Under the pieces are notes generated by a model. It was given only the letters and a program-made list of their open reading frames with translations, was not told the origin of the DNA and did no database searches. From an uncultured bacterium (GTDB lineage Bacteria > Bacteroidota > Bacteroidia > Bacteroidales > Bacteroidaceae): DNA of 42,342 nucleotides. Within the stretch, counting starts at the first letter, position 1. Each line of letters starts with the position of its first letter. The DNA lies in assembly GCA_945829115.1 (NCBI GenBank), contig CALZTP010000011.1:1-42342 (forward strand). The letters are read 5' to 3'. The position numbers and the translations under genes are program-made. This document shows, piece after piece, positions 17,674 to 25,718 of the stretch.

Positions 17674-17858
17674 ATATTCTCAGTATATTCTCAATATATT
17701 CTCAAAATATTCTCATCATATTCTCATCATATTCTCAATATTCTCAATATATACTCAGCATATACCCAGCATATACTCAGCATATACCCAGCATATACCC
17801 AGCATATACCCAGCATATACCCAGCATATACTCAGCATATACCCAGCATATACACTGA
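17674..17858 (+). repeat. 11-bp tandem repeat array between lrgA and lrgB
   Basis: About 16 head-to-tail units of 11 bp, plus a partial one. The first half has units such as ATATTCTCAAT and ATATTCTCATC; one unit at 17740 is only 9 bp; the second half (from 17749) is almost uniform ATATACCCAGC or ATATACTCAGC. The change of unit midway suggests separate expansions. The period is not a multiple of three and no reading frame runs through. The rest of the 311-bp gap is AT-rich with no gene. Confidence 0.95.
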
Positions 17859-17934
17859 ATGTTATTTATATTGTACTCGGCATATCGCCCTACAATTTCC
17901 GTGTACTGTATAAACTTTTTAAGGTAAAAAGAAA

Positions 17935-18630
17935 ATGTTTCGTACAATAATCACAAATCAGTATTTCCTTCTGGCCCTTACCTTTGGTACATTCTTTTTG
18001 GCAAAGATAATCCAGAAGAAGAGTGGATGGATAATTCTCAACCCCATCCTCATAACAATAGCATTGATCATAATGTTTCTCCTTGTTGCTGACATCCCAT
18101 ATTCCGTATATGCGGAAAGTGGAAAGATGATAGAGTTCTGGCTAAAGCCAGCTGTCGTAGCACTTGGAGTGCCCCTTTATCTCCAATTATCGTCAATAAA
18201 GCAGCAGTTTCTGCCTATCCTCCTCTCTCAGCTTGTAGGATGTTTTGTTGGTATCGTATCTGTTGTTCTTACAGCTAAGGTGCTCGGAGCATCAGAAATT
18301 GTAGCGGTGTCGCTGGCAAGCAAGTCAGTCACCACCCCAATAGCGATGGAAGTAACACAGACACTTGGCGGCATACCGTCTCTAACAGCAGCCATAGTTG
18401 TCATCACTGGTCTACTTGGTGCAATAACCGGATTCCGCGTTCTTTCTGCAGGACATGTGAGCAATCCAATGGCTCTCGGACTCTCCATAGGTGCTGCCAG
18501 CCATGCGGTAGGCACCTCTGCGGCTATGGATCGCAGTCCTTTCGTTGGTGCCTATGCCAGTCTTGGCCTCACACTCAATGGCATTCTCACAGCCCTTCTT
18601 ACTCCCTCTATCATAGCAATGATCATGTAG
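17935..18630 (+). CDS. lrgB: LrgB-family membrane protein
   Basis: A 231-residue membrane protein with the LrgB/CidB signatures SLASKSVTTPIAMEV, GLLGAI, and SIGAASHAVGTSAAM. It is normal in length. LrgB partners LrgA in a membrane complex linked to murein hydrolase control or to small-acid export. The two genes are usually adjacent or overlapping; here an 11-bp repeat array separates them. The gene end overlaps the end of convergent tcdA by 8 bp. Confidence 0.93.
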   Translation: MFRTIITNQYFLLALTFGTFFLAKIIQKKSGWIILNPILITIALIIMFLLVADIPYSVYAESGKMIEFWLKPAVVALGVPLYLQLSSIKQQFLPILLSQLVGCFVGIVSVVLTAKVLGASEIVAVSLASKSVTTPIAMEVTQTLGGIPSLTAAIVVITGLLGAITGFRVLSAGHVSNPMALGLSIGAASHAVGTSAAMDRSPFVGAYASLGLTLNGILTALLTPSIIAMIM

Positions 18631-19441
18631 GGTCTGCTCCTTGCTCAATGGTGTTTATCACCATTCCAGCGATAGTGAACCCAAATATTCCAACAATATG
18701 TGCCATAGAGCCGTTTATCTGCGCCTTTTTCCTGTCGGTGACAGTGCTATCGATGGTCATCCCATCTGTCGGCTGCTCACGAAGACGGCAGATACACCCC
18801 TCTGTGCCACATAGTCCTCCCTCACCCTTGTTCTCCCTCACTTCTTCGCTATAAACGCATAGGAATGTTCTTCTTAGAGGTATTCTCGATTGTTTTATCC
18901 TCTTTCTGAGAATAGCTCCAAGAGGGCATCCTCTCACCTTCCAGAACTCTGCTACCTTCACTTGTGTAGGGTCAGTCTTCAATGCTGCTCCCATTGACGA
19001 GAAAAAGATGGCATCTGTTTCAGTTGCCTTTCTGATGAGCAGAATCTTATCTTTTAGGCTGTCGATAGCATCGATGATAACGTCATAGTCCTTCAACTGG
19101 AAGCTATCTGCCGTTTCCTCATTAAAAGGAATGTTCATAGCAGTTACCTCAGCATCAGGATTTATCTCCACGATTCTCTGCTTTACAGCCTCCACCTTCG
19201 GTGTTCCCACCGTTCGACTTGTTGCTATCACCTGGCGGTTGATATTCGTTGTACACACCCTGTCTGAGTCAACAACCGTTATCTTCCGTATTCCAGAGCG
19301 CACAAGTGCCTCCACGCACCATCCTCCCACGCCTCCAATACCGAACACGATCACCCTTGTATTCCGAATTTTCTCCACGACATCATGTCCCAACAGTCGT
19401 TCCGTACGCCGTGATATTCCGTCTTCGTAATTACTGCTCAT
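18623..19441 (-). CDS. tcdA: tRNA threonylcarbamoyladenosine dehydratase
   Basis: An E1-like enzyme of the ThiF/MoeB family that uses ATP to cyclise t6A37 in ANN-decoding tRNAs to ct6A. The 272-residue protein is started at MSSNYEDGISRRTERLLG (ATG at 19439-19441), where family similarity begins; the open frame runs on upstream to 19507. It has the nucleotide loop VFGIGGVGG at 32-40, VDSDRVCTTNINRQ at 57-70, DAIDS at 124-128 and FFSSMGAALKTDPT at 146-159. A cysteine-containing loop, CGTEGCIC, lies at 211-218. It overlaps lrgB tail to tail. Length is close to E. coli TcdA. Confidence 0.93.
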   Translation of the reverse strand: MSSNYEDGISRRTERLLGHDVVEKIRNTRVIVFGIGGVGGWCVEALVRSGIRKITVVDSDRVCTTNINRQVIATSRTVGTPKVEAVKQRIVEINPDAEVTAMNIPFNEETADSFQLKDYDVIIDAIDSLKDKILLIRKATETDAIFFSSMGAALKTDPTQVKVAEFWKVRGCPLGAILRKRIKQSRIPLRRTFLCVYSEEVRENKGEGGLCGTEGCICRLREQPTDGMTIDSTVTDRKKAQINGSMAHIVGIFGFTIAGMVINTIEQGADPT

Positions 19442-19513
19442 AATCTTGTTATTAAAAAATAGTGTACCTCCAATCATTGTAAAACCTTTGAAAAAGGTAT
19501 AGTCCAAATAACG

Positions 19514-19615
19514 GTAGTTCCCTTGTATAGGTAGTTCCCTTGTATAGGTAGTTCCCTTGAATAGGTACTTCCCTTAAATAGGTAGTTCCCTTGTATAGGT
19601 AGTTCCCTTGAAAAG
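19514..19615. repeat. 17-bp tandem repeat, six copies
   Basis: Six consecutive 17-bp units based on GTAGTTCCCTTGTATAG, starting at 19514, 19531, 19548, 19565, 19582 and 19599. Three copies are identical and the others differ by one to three bases. It lies between the M13 peptidase stop (19672) and tcdA start (19441), that is, in the leader of tcdA on the minus strand. Confidence 0.95.
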
Positions 19616-19671
19616 CAAGAAGTCGTGAGCAAGAATAATTACTTTCACTCACGACTTCTCGATATACTATC

Positions 19672-21720
19672 TTACCACACTCTTGCGCGTGATTTCTTAG
19701 CCAGGAAGAGCTTGTCGCTCTTCTTTATGTTAAATGCTGCGTACCACTCATCGATATGTGGCAGAGCACCATTTACACGAGCTACGGCAGGAGAGTGAAC
19801 ATCAATGTTCAGAAGCATGTCGACATATTTCTCACGGAAGTTTCCAGACCACAGACGAGCATAGGCAAGGAAGAAACGCTGTTCTGGAGTGAATCTGTCG
19901 GTCTTTAGAAGTTCTGCAGAACCGTCTGCCATAGCGTTGTGGAGAGCACGCATAGAAATGTTCAGACCACCATTGTCACCAATATTCTCTCCGAGAGTCA
20001 TCTTCCCGTTCACACAACGTCCGTTCAGCACCTCTACCTTTGAGAAATACTCCTCGAGCACCTTTGTGCGCTTATCGAAGTTCTGTTTGTCGAGTTCTGT
20101 CCACCAGTTTCTCTGATTTCCCGTCTTGTCGAACTGGCATCCTTGGTCGTCAAAGCCGTGGCTCATCTCATGACCAATCACCACACCGATAGCACCGTAG
20201 TTGATGGCATCGTCAGCATTTGCGTCGAAGAACGGAGGCTGGAGAATTGCTGCTGGGAAGCAGATTTCGTTTGTTGTAGGATTGTAGTAGGCATTGATGG
20301 TTTGTGGAGACATGAACCATTCGTCAGTATCCACTGGCTTATTCACCTTTCTGTTTAGCTCGTCAAGCCAGAAATACTCTGAGATATTCGCAAGGTTTTC
20401 ATAAAGAGAGAGGCGGTTGTCAACAGAGATTTTTGAGTAGTCCTTCCATTTGTCTGGATAACCAATCTTTACATGGAAGTTGTTCAGCTTGTCGAGAGCT
20501 TGAGTCTTTGTCTCTGCACTCATCCAAGAAGCCTCAGTGATGCGCTGACCAAGAGCCTTCTGAAGATTTCCCACGAGAGTGAGCATACGCTTCTTGCTTG
20601 ACTCAGGAAAGTATTTCTCGCAGTACATCTGTCCGAGGGCATCGCTGAGCACTTTGTTCACAAGGTTTGTGGCACGCTTCCAGAGTGGGTCGTCCTGACT
20701 CTTTCCTGTCATAACCTTCTCATACTCGAACTTCGCATTGCGGAAGTTCTGTGAAAGGAACGAAGCTCCACCGTCCAGCACTTTCAGCTCTGCATAGCTC
20801 TTTAAGTCGTCGAGAGAAGTCTCAGCAAGTATTTTCTCTACCTCGTGAATAGGCTCTGGCTGTCCGATGTCTACAGAACTGAAAGCAGGGTATCCAGCCA
20901 CCCAAAAGATTGTTGTCCAGTCTATTCCTGGGTATTCTGCGAGTAGCTGGCTGTATGGCATCTTATGGTAGTTTGCCTTTACGTCACGAAGCTTCACATT
21001 GTCATAGCTTGCCACAGCGATACGCTTCTCAATGGCGTAGACAGCCTCCATCTTCTTCTCTGACTCTTCTGCGCTATATCCCACGAAGGCGAGAAGCTTC
21101 TTGCAATACTCTTTGTAAGCCTTGCGAATGGCAAGTGTCTGCTCGTCCTCGTTTAGGTAATAGTCGCGCTGTGGCATTCCAAGACCACCCTGACCGATAG
21201 AGACAAGGTTTTGGTCTGCTTGCTTCATATCTGCACCAACATACCATGAGAACATCTGTACGTTCTCCCCACGACGAGTTAGCTCAGCCATAGTGCGTTG
21301 ATAGTCCTTGACATCTTTTACACCACGTATTTTCTCAAGGAGTGGCATCAAAGGTGTATAGCCCTCTTTCTCACGGCGCACAGAGTCCATCATGAGGTTA
21401 TAGAGCGTACCAATCTTCTGGCCGATAGAACCAGGTGTCTGCTCTTTCTCCGCAAAGGCAAGAATCAACTCTTGCATCTGCTTCTGGTTCTCCTCGAAAA
21501 GTCGTGTGAACGCACCGTTGTTCACCTGATCGTCACGAAGAGGGTTGTTCTTCTGCCATGTGCCAGCAGCATACTCCAAGAAATTGTCTCCTGGACGCAC
21601 TGCAGTGTTCATATCCTCTGCAGGATAGCTGTTCAGCGTCTTCTGTTGTGCCATAGCGTTGTTTGTTGTCATAAAAGCGAATGTGCACAAAGCGATTGAT
21701 TTAATGATTCTGTTATTCAT
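19672..21720 (-). CDS. M13-family zinc metallopeptidase (PepO-like)
   Basis: A 682-residue neprilysin-type endopeptidase. The start at 21718-21720 gives MNNRIIKSIALCTFAF..NNAMA, a cleavable signal peptide, so the enzyme is exported. Zinc ligands and catalytic residues are in HEMSH (H517, E518, H521) and in ENIGDNGG (E578, D582); the substrate-strand motif NAYYNPTTNEICFPAAILQ is also present, and the protein ends KSRARVW. M13 enzymes cut oligopeptides; in Porphyromonas PgPepO has drawn interest because it can process host peptides. It begins 17 nt behind the yeiH stop, so the two are probably co-transcribed. Confidence 0.95.
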   Translation of the reverse strand: MNNRIIKSIALCTFAFMTTNNAMAQQKTLNSYPAEDMNTAVRPGDNFLEYAAGTWQKNNPLRDDQVNNGAFTRLFEENQKQMQELILAFAEKEQTPGSIGQKIGTLYNLMMDSVRREKEGYTPLMPLLEKIRGVKDVKDYQRTMAELTRRGENVQMFSWYVGADMKQADQNLVSIGQGGLGMPQRDYYLNEDEQTLAIRKAYKEYCKKLLAFVGYSAEESEKKMEAVYAIEKRIAVASYDNVKLRDVKANYHKMPYSQLLAEYPGIDWTTIFWVAGYPAFSSVDIGQPEPIHEVEKILAETSLDDLKSYAELKVLDGGASFLSQNFRNAKFEYEKVMTGKSQDDPLWKRATNLVNKVLSDALGQMYCEKYFPESSKKRMLTLVGNLQKALGQRITEASWMSAETKTQALDKLNNFHVKIGYPDKWKDYSKISVDNRLSLYENLANISEYFWLDELNRKVNKPVDTDEWFMSPQTINAYYNPTTNEICFPAAILQPPFFDANADDAINYGAIGVVIGHEMSHGFDDQGCQFDKTGNQRNWWTELDKQNFDKRTKVLEEYFSKVEVLNGRCVNGKMTLGENIGDNGGLNISMRALHNAMADGSAELLKTDRFTPEQRFFLAYARLWSGNFREKYVDMLLNIDVHSPAVARVNGALPHIDEWYAAFNIKKSDKLFLAKKSRARVW

Positions 21721-21737
21721 ATTACTTATGTTGTTTT

Positions 21738-22763
21738 TTATACTATTATCTTCACGAGGATAAAGCCACCAATGAGCAGCCATACGTAAAGGGCAGTGGC
21801 AAGGTAGAATGGCTTTGCTCCTGCCTGCTTGAACTTCTCTATGGAGGTATCACTGCCTAATGCCGTCATTGCCAGCGTCAGCATGAAGGTAGAGACAATC
21901 TCAATGATGTGCAACGATTGTGTAAGCCATTCTTCTCCAGCCCATTCAGCCTTTAGGAAACTGTTAACACCAATCATTAGCAGGAAGATAAATGCAAACC
22001 ATGGCACATTAATCTTTGTCTTCTCATTGCTCACATTCTTCTCCTTTCTTGAGAACAGCCAACTCATGGCAAGAAGTGCAGGTACTAAGAGCATCACGCG
22101 CACCATCTTCACGATAAGAGAGTCGGTGGCAATCTCAGGGCCCATGGCATTTCCTGCTCCCACAACGTGCGCTACCTCATGGAGCGTGGCTCCAGTGTAT
22201 ACGCCCATCTGCTGTGTGTTGAGAAATTCGTTCAGCCCAAGGCGGTACATGATAGGGTAGAGAAACATCGACAACGTACCGAAGATCACTACCGTGCTCA
22301 CGGCAACAGCCGTCTGGTGTGGCTTGCCTTTCGCAATTGGCTCAGCGCCTAACACAGCAGCAGCTCCACAGATAGCAGAGCCCGTGCTCGTCATGATTGA
22401 CGTCTCTCGCTCTATGCCCATCTTCTTTCCTAACCAGATTCCAAGGATTAGAGTTACTGCCACCACGATGCAGTCAACAATGACCGCCTTTCCACCTACG
22501 GCAATAACATCTTGGAAAGTGAGGCGAAAGCCGTAGAGAATAATTCCGAGTCGTAGCATACGTTTGCTGCAGAACTTTACTCCTCCATCCCATTCTTTCG
22601 GTTGCTTTGATCGAAGTGTGTTGGCATACACCATACCGAGGAGTATACCTACAATCAGCGAACTGAACGAGAGTGCCTTCACTGCTTCCAGTCCAGCGAT
22701 ATACCATGCCATTAGCGACATAACTGCAATAACGGCAAAACCTTTTACTGAATTTGAATTCAT
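21738..22763 (-). CDS. YeiH/UPF0324-family membrane transporter
   Basis: A 341-residue polytopic membrane protein with about ten helices. It carries family stretches CSKRMLRLGIILYGFRLTFQDV, STGSAICGAAAVLGAEP and TGATLHEVAHVVGAGNAMGP. UPF0324 proteins are called putative sulfate exporters by annotation; direct proof is limited. First gene of a probable operon with the M13 peptidase. A -7 box lies at 22906-22913, about 143 bp upstream, with a degenerate repeat region in between. Confidence 0.9.
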   Translation of the reverse strand: MNSNSVKGFAVIAVMSLMAWYIAGLEAVKALSFSSLIVGILLGMVYANTLRSKQPKEWDGGVKFCSKRMLRLGIILYGFRLTFQDVIAVGGKAVIVDCIVVAVTLILGIWLGKKMGIERETSIMTSTGSAICGAAAVLGAEPIAKGKPHQTAVAVSTVVIFGTLSMFLYPIMYRLGLNEFLNTQQMGVYTGATLHEVAHVVGAGNAMGPEIATDSLIVKMVRVMLLVPALLAMSWLFSRKEKNVSNEKTKINVPWFAFIFLLMIGVNSFLKAEWAGEEWLTQSLHIIEIVSTFMLTLAMTALGSDTSIEKFKQAGAKPFYLATALYVWLLIGGFILVKIIV

Positions 22764-22784
22764 ATCTTGAAATATTTTTTTTTA

Positions 22785-22880
22785 TTTATTTGAGCGAAGA
22801 GTCTTTTTAAGCAAAGAATCTTTTGAGTAAAGAACTTTTTGGAGTTGAGAATTTTTTTGGGGTTATGAAAGTTTTTTGGG
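22785..22880. repeat. Degenerate repeats in the yeiH leader
   Basis: Five or so degenerate units of 15-19 bp (TTTGAGCGAAGAGTC, TTTTAAGCAAAGAATC, TTTGAGTAAAGAAC, TTTGGAGTTGAGAAT and on), ending in a G7 run at 22878-22884. They resemble the units at 12685-12751 in size and composition but not in exact sequence. Confidence 0.5.
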
Positions 22881-22905
22881 GGGGTCCAGAAGTTTATTTT
22901 GAGTG

Positions 22906-22913
22906 CAAATATA
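22906..22913 (-). promoter_or_regulatory. yeiH promoter, -7 box
   Basis: TATATTTG on the minus strand fits TAnnTTTG. If used it gives a leader of roughly 140 nt containing the degenerate repeats. No -33 box stands out. Confidence 0.45.
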
Positions 22914-22933
22914 ACAAATATTTCTTAAATTCC

Positions 22934-22964
22934 TTGCATATCTTCCTAATTTTTAATATTTTTG
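22934..22964 (+). promoter_or_regulatory. Promoter of the DUF4833-type gene
   Basis: TTG (22934-22936), 20 nt, then TATTTTTG (22957-22964) followed by CACC; 38 bp before the start codon. Divergent from the yeiH box. Confidence 0.65.
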
Positions 22965-23002
22965 CACCTTATTAAATAAAAGCCTATACATACATCAAAA
23001 AA

Positions 23003-23506
23003 ATGAGCTCAATAAAGAACCTTTTTGCACTCCTATTTCTTGCAATTTTTTCCATTGCACCACTTTCTCTCTCAGCGCAGCGACTGTTTCATATTTCCAG
23101 AAGTGTGAATAGAAACCTCGTTTGCTACGACGTAAACCAAAAAAACAATGTTCTTGACCAGAAGAACCCCATTCATGTCTATTGGCATAACCGCACGGAC
23201 AATCCTGGTCATGAGAATGAACTTTCGTTCATACAACGGAAGCTTGCCTACGGCTATAATGTTCTCTCAAAGGGTAACAACGAGGTGGAGGTGAAGCTTA
23301 CAGCATACAAGAAACGCTCGCTGAAGGTGTGCATGCACAAAGGGAAATGGATTAGCAAGATAAACATCAATGGTAAGCCTTCGCAGCTTACAGAGATACA
23401 GGTAAAGACAAAGGAGGGCAACCCACTCAACGTTTTGTATATCAACCTTGTTGGAATCTCTCTCGCTGACGGGTCAAAGCAGATAGAGAAGATAGAGAAC
23501 AAATAG
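23003..23506 (+). CDS. DUF4833-type secreted protein
   Basis: A 167-residue protein with signal peptide MSSIKNLFALLFLAIFSIAPLSLSAQ, so periplasmic or exported. The mature part begins LFHISRSVNRNLVCYDVN and continues with NPIHVYWHNRTD and IQRKLAYGYNVL, a pattern I associate with DUF4833 proteins of Bacteroidetes and other Gram-negatives. No catalytic motif is evident and the function is unknown. It has its own promoter and is followed by a tandem repeat region and a convergent gene. Confidence 0.75.
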   Translation: MSSIKNLFALLFLAIFSIAPLSLSAQRLFHISRSVNRNLVCYDVNQKNNVLDQKNPIHVYWHNRTDNPGHENELSFIQRKLAYGYNVLSKGNNEVEVKLTAYKKRSLKVCMHKGKWISKININGKPSQLTEIQVKTKEGNPLNVLYINLVGISLADGSKQIEKIENK

Positions 23507-23518
23507 AACTGCTTGGCA

Positions 23519-23600
23519 GGGGTGTTCTGCTTGACAACAGTGGTGTTCTGCTTGACAACAGTGGTGTTTGCTTGGCAACAGGGGTATTTGCTTGAGCTGG
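23519..23600 (+). repeat. 20-21 bp tandem repeat, about four copies
   Basis: Units start at 23519, 23540, 23561 and 23581; the first two are 21 bp (GTGGTGTTCTGCTTGACAACA and one variant), the third is 20 bp, the fourth decays. A partial unit precedes them at 23509. The gap between the two convergent genes (23507-23717) holds no gene. Confidence 0.9.
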
Positions 23601-23615
23601 GCATTCGATGCCCAG
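23597..23615. terminator. Perfect hairpin between convergent genes
   Basis: CTGGGCAT-TCG-ATGCCCAG, 8-bp stem with a 3-nt loop, directly after the tandem repeat. There is no T-run on either side, so its use as a terminator is only possible. Confidence 0.35.
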
Positions 23616-23667
23616 AGTATTGACGGCATAGCAGATTACAAACATGGCAGGGGCGTAAGCCTGGAGG

Positions 23668-23705
23668 GGTGTTAGCAGGTATGGGTGTTAGCAGGTATGG
23701 GTGTT
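23668..23705. repeat. 16-bp direct repeat, two copies and a bit
   Basis: GGTGTTAGCAGGTATG occurs twice in tandem followed by GGTGTT, just before the stop of the Rieske-like gene. It shares GGTGTT with the neighbouring 21-bp repeat but has a different unit. Confidence 0.7.
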
Positions 23706-23717
23706 TGGGTGGCTGTG

Positions 23718-24299
23718 CTATCTGTTTGTTACTGTAAGCATGCCGAAAGGACCAGTTGTGGAGCAGTGGTAGCGGTTCATGCCTTTCACACCTCCTTCAG
23801 AAGTGCAGATGCCGTAGTTGTTCATGTCGAACAATCTCCCGCATGTTTCGCATTTTGCTATTCCTGCTCCGTCAATTTTCAGAGGTCGACTTTTGAGCGG
23901 GATGGCATCAGGATTGTAGCACATGGGGCATTCTCGGTCGTAAGCCATAAATTCGGAGGTAAGAGTTCCAAAGCCCACAATAACAGCATTGTTCATTCCC
24001 AACTGTCGTGTTGTGCGTAGGTCAACGGCAGTGAAGTTCACACGAGACTCCTGCCCAAGATTATTTGTGAACGCATATTGCTTCTTCAGTTCATCTGACG
24101 AGATTATGCAGAACACTCCTGGAGACATTGCGTTCATGGCAGCTCCGAGGGTAGAGTTCTGATGAATTGAATTGTCAATCACGAGATGACATGGATAGCG
24201 AGTGTATGTCTCTGAATCAGAACATGCCATTGTTGCTGTCAGCATTCCTGCCAACAGCAACAAGCGTATATATGACTGTAAGAACCGTCTTTTTCCCAT
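23718..24299 (-). CDS. Rieske-like lipoprotein with four cysteines
   Basis: A 193-residue predicted lipoprotein: the signal region ends ATMAC with C26 lipidated, followed by SDSE, which resembles the acidic surface-export signals of Bacteroidetes lipoproteins. The C-terminal 75 residues look like a Rieske fold, with C124-PM-C127, then C150-ET-C153-GRLFDMNNYG, a GG at 169-170 and a final strand pair around YHCSTTGPFGMLTV. In real Rieske proteins the pairs are C-x-H and C-x2-H; here both histidines are cysteines, so the site is Cys4 and may bind Zn or a different Fe-S or Fe centre. It starts 6 nt after the argH stop, so it is translated from the argH message. Function unknown. Confidence 0.75.
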   Translation of the reverse strand: MGKRRFLQSYIRLLLLAGMLTATMACSDSETYTRYPCHLVIDNSIHQNSTLGAAMNAMSPGVFCIISSDELKKQYAFTNNLGQESRVNFTAVDLRTTRQLGMNNAVIVGFGTLTSEFMAYDRECPMCYNPDAIPLKSRPLKIDGAGIAKCETCGRLFDMNNYGICTSEGGVKGMNRYHCSTTGPFGMLTVTNR

Positions 24300-24305
24300 T
24301 CTTTT

Positions 24306-25646
24306 TTATTCTTTTCCAGCAAGAAGTTTTTTCTCTGCCTCGTCAACACGCTCAAAATGGAACTGCGAGAGGATATCGTTCATGAGCGCTACAATACGGT
24401 CGTTGCAGAGATTTCCTATTGAACCCTCGTGAGTGTGACAGATGTTCTTGTTTGGAGTGAAGCAACCCCTCTCAATGTCCATGCCAACCTTCTTGTAAGC
24501 ATCGCGGAATGGCATACCCTCTGTGGCGAGTCTGTTCACCTCCTCAACAGAGAAGATGGCATCGTACATCGGATTCTCTAAGATATCGTCCTTCACCTCC
24601 ATTTTGTTGATGATATATGCCGCCATCTGCAGACAGTCCTTTATTTCGTCGAAGGCAGGGAGGAACACCTCTTTAATGATCTGCAGGTCACGGAAATAAC
24701 CGCAAGGCAGATTGTTCATGATGAGCGTAACCTGCTGAGGTAGAGCCTGCAACTTGTTGCATTTCGCACGAATCAACTCAAAGACATCTGGGTTTTTCTT
24801 ATGAGGCATGATGGAAGAGCCTGTTGTGCATTCCTTTGGCAGCTTTACGAACGAGAAATTCTGTGAATTGAACAGACAAGCGTCGAATGCCATCTTAGAG
24901 ATTGTTCCAGCCACAGACGCTAATGCGAATGCAACGTTCCTCTCCATTTTGCCTCGTCCCATCTGGGCATAGACAACATTGTAGTTCATGCTGTCAAAAC
25001 CGAGCAAGTCGGTGGTGAGTTGACGGTTTAGAGGGAACGACGAACCGTAGCCAGCAGCTGAACCGAGGGGATTCCTGTTTGTCATGCGGTAAGCGGCCTG
25101 CAGGAAGAGCATATCGTCTGTAAGCGATTCTGCATACGCACCGAACCAAAGTCCGAAGCTTGACGGCATTGCAATCTGCAGATGGGTATATCCCGGCATG
25201 AGCACGCTCTTGTATTGCTCCGATTTCTTTACCAGTTCCTCAAAGAGAGAGTGCGTCTCTGTGACTGTCTCACGGAGTTTCTCGCGTGTGAAGAGCTTCA
25301 AGTCGACGAGCACCTGGTCGTTTCTTGAGCGTCCAGAATGTATTTTCTTTCCCATATCACCGAGACGCCTTGTAAGCATCAGCTCCACCTGTGAATGCAC
25401 GTCCTCGATGTCGTCTTCTATCACGAACTCACCTTTTTCGCAGATGGCATATATCTCTCGAAGTTCATGCAGAATCTGTGGTAGTTCCTCGTCGGCAATA
25501 AGGTTTATGGTATTGAGCATAGTGACATGTGCCATAGAGCCCAATACGTCGTATTTTGCGAGGTAGAGGTCCATCTCCCTATCTCTGCCCACTGTGAAGC
25601 GTTCTATCTCCTGATTAATGCTATAGTCTTTCTCCCAGAGTTTCAT
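24306..25646 (-). CDS. argH: Argininosuccinate lyase
   Basis: Last step of arginine synthesis: argininosuccinate to arginine and fumarate. The 446-residue protein of the fumarase/aspartase superfamily has HSGRSRND at 103-110, the TH pair at 154-155 and the signature GSSIMPHKKNPD at 276-287. Family length is 440-470. It lies 72 bp behind the SRPBCC gene, with a dispersed palindrome in that gap, and is followed after 6 nt by a Rieske-like lipoprotein. Confidence 0.98.
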   Translation of the reverse strand: MKLWEKDYSINQEIERFTVGRDREMDLYLAKYDVLGSMAHVTMLNTINLIADEELPQILHELREIYAICEKGEFVIEDDIEDVHSQVELMLTRRLGDMGKKIHSGRSRNDQVLVDLKLFTREKLRETVTETHSLFEELVKKSEQYKSVLMPGYTHLQIAMPSSFGLWFGAYAESLTDDMLFLQAAYRMTNRNPLGSAAGYGSSFPLNRQLTTDLLGFDSMNYNVVYAQMGRGKMERNVAFALASVAGTISKMAFDACLFNSQNFSFVKLPKECTTGSSIMPHKKNPDVFELIRAKCNKLQALPQQVTLIMNNLPCGYFRDLQIIKEVFLPAFDEIKDCLQMAAYIINKMEVKDDILENPMYDAIFSVEEVNRLATEGMPFRDAYKKVGMDIERGCFTPNKNICHTHEGSIGNLCNDRIVALMNDILSQFHFERVDEAEKKLLAGKE

Positions 25647-25666
25647 TGTTCTTTTTTTTTGTTGTA

Positions 25667-25707
25667 AGTAGGTGATGCAAGGAATAAATAATTTTGCACA
25701 CCTATCT
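25667..25707. repeat. Dispersed palindrome element
   Basis: Left arm AGTAGGTGATGCA (25667-25679), 15-nt AT-rich spacer, right arm TGCACACCTATCT (25695-25707). It lies between the stop of the SRPBCC gene and the start of argH. The spacer and right arm create TAATTTTG, a -7 consensus pointing away from both flanking genes. Confidence 0.8.
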
Positions 25708-25718
25708 AAAAATATATT

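Noticed and set aside
17674..17858. Repeat array as a CRISPR
   Set aside because: Units are 11 bp and contiguous with no spacers, and there are no cas genes.
19514..19615. 17-bp repeats as a CRISPR or iteron origin
   Set aside because: No spacers and no Rep gene; the region lies between two chromosomal housekeeping genes.
19452..19652. Minus-strand frame through the 17-bp repeats
   Set aside because: It is an artefact of the repeats, which shift frame every unit and give low-complexity text.
21721..21783. Longer N-terminus for the M13 peptidase
   Set aside because: It would overlap the end of yeiH and bury the clear signal peptide that starts at 21720.
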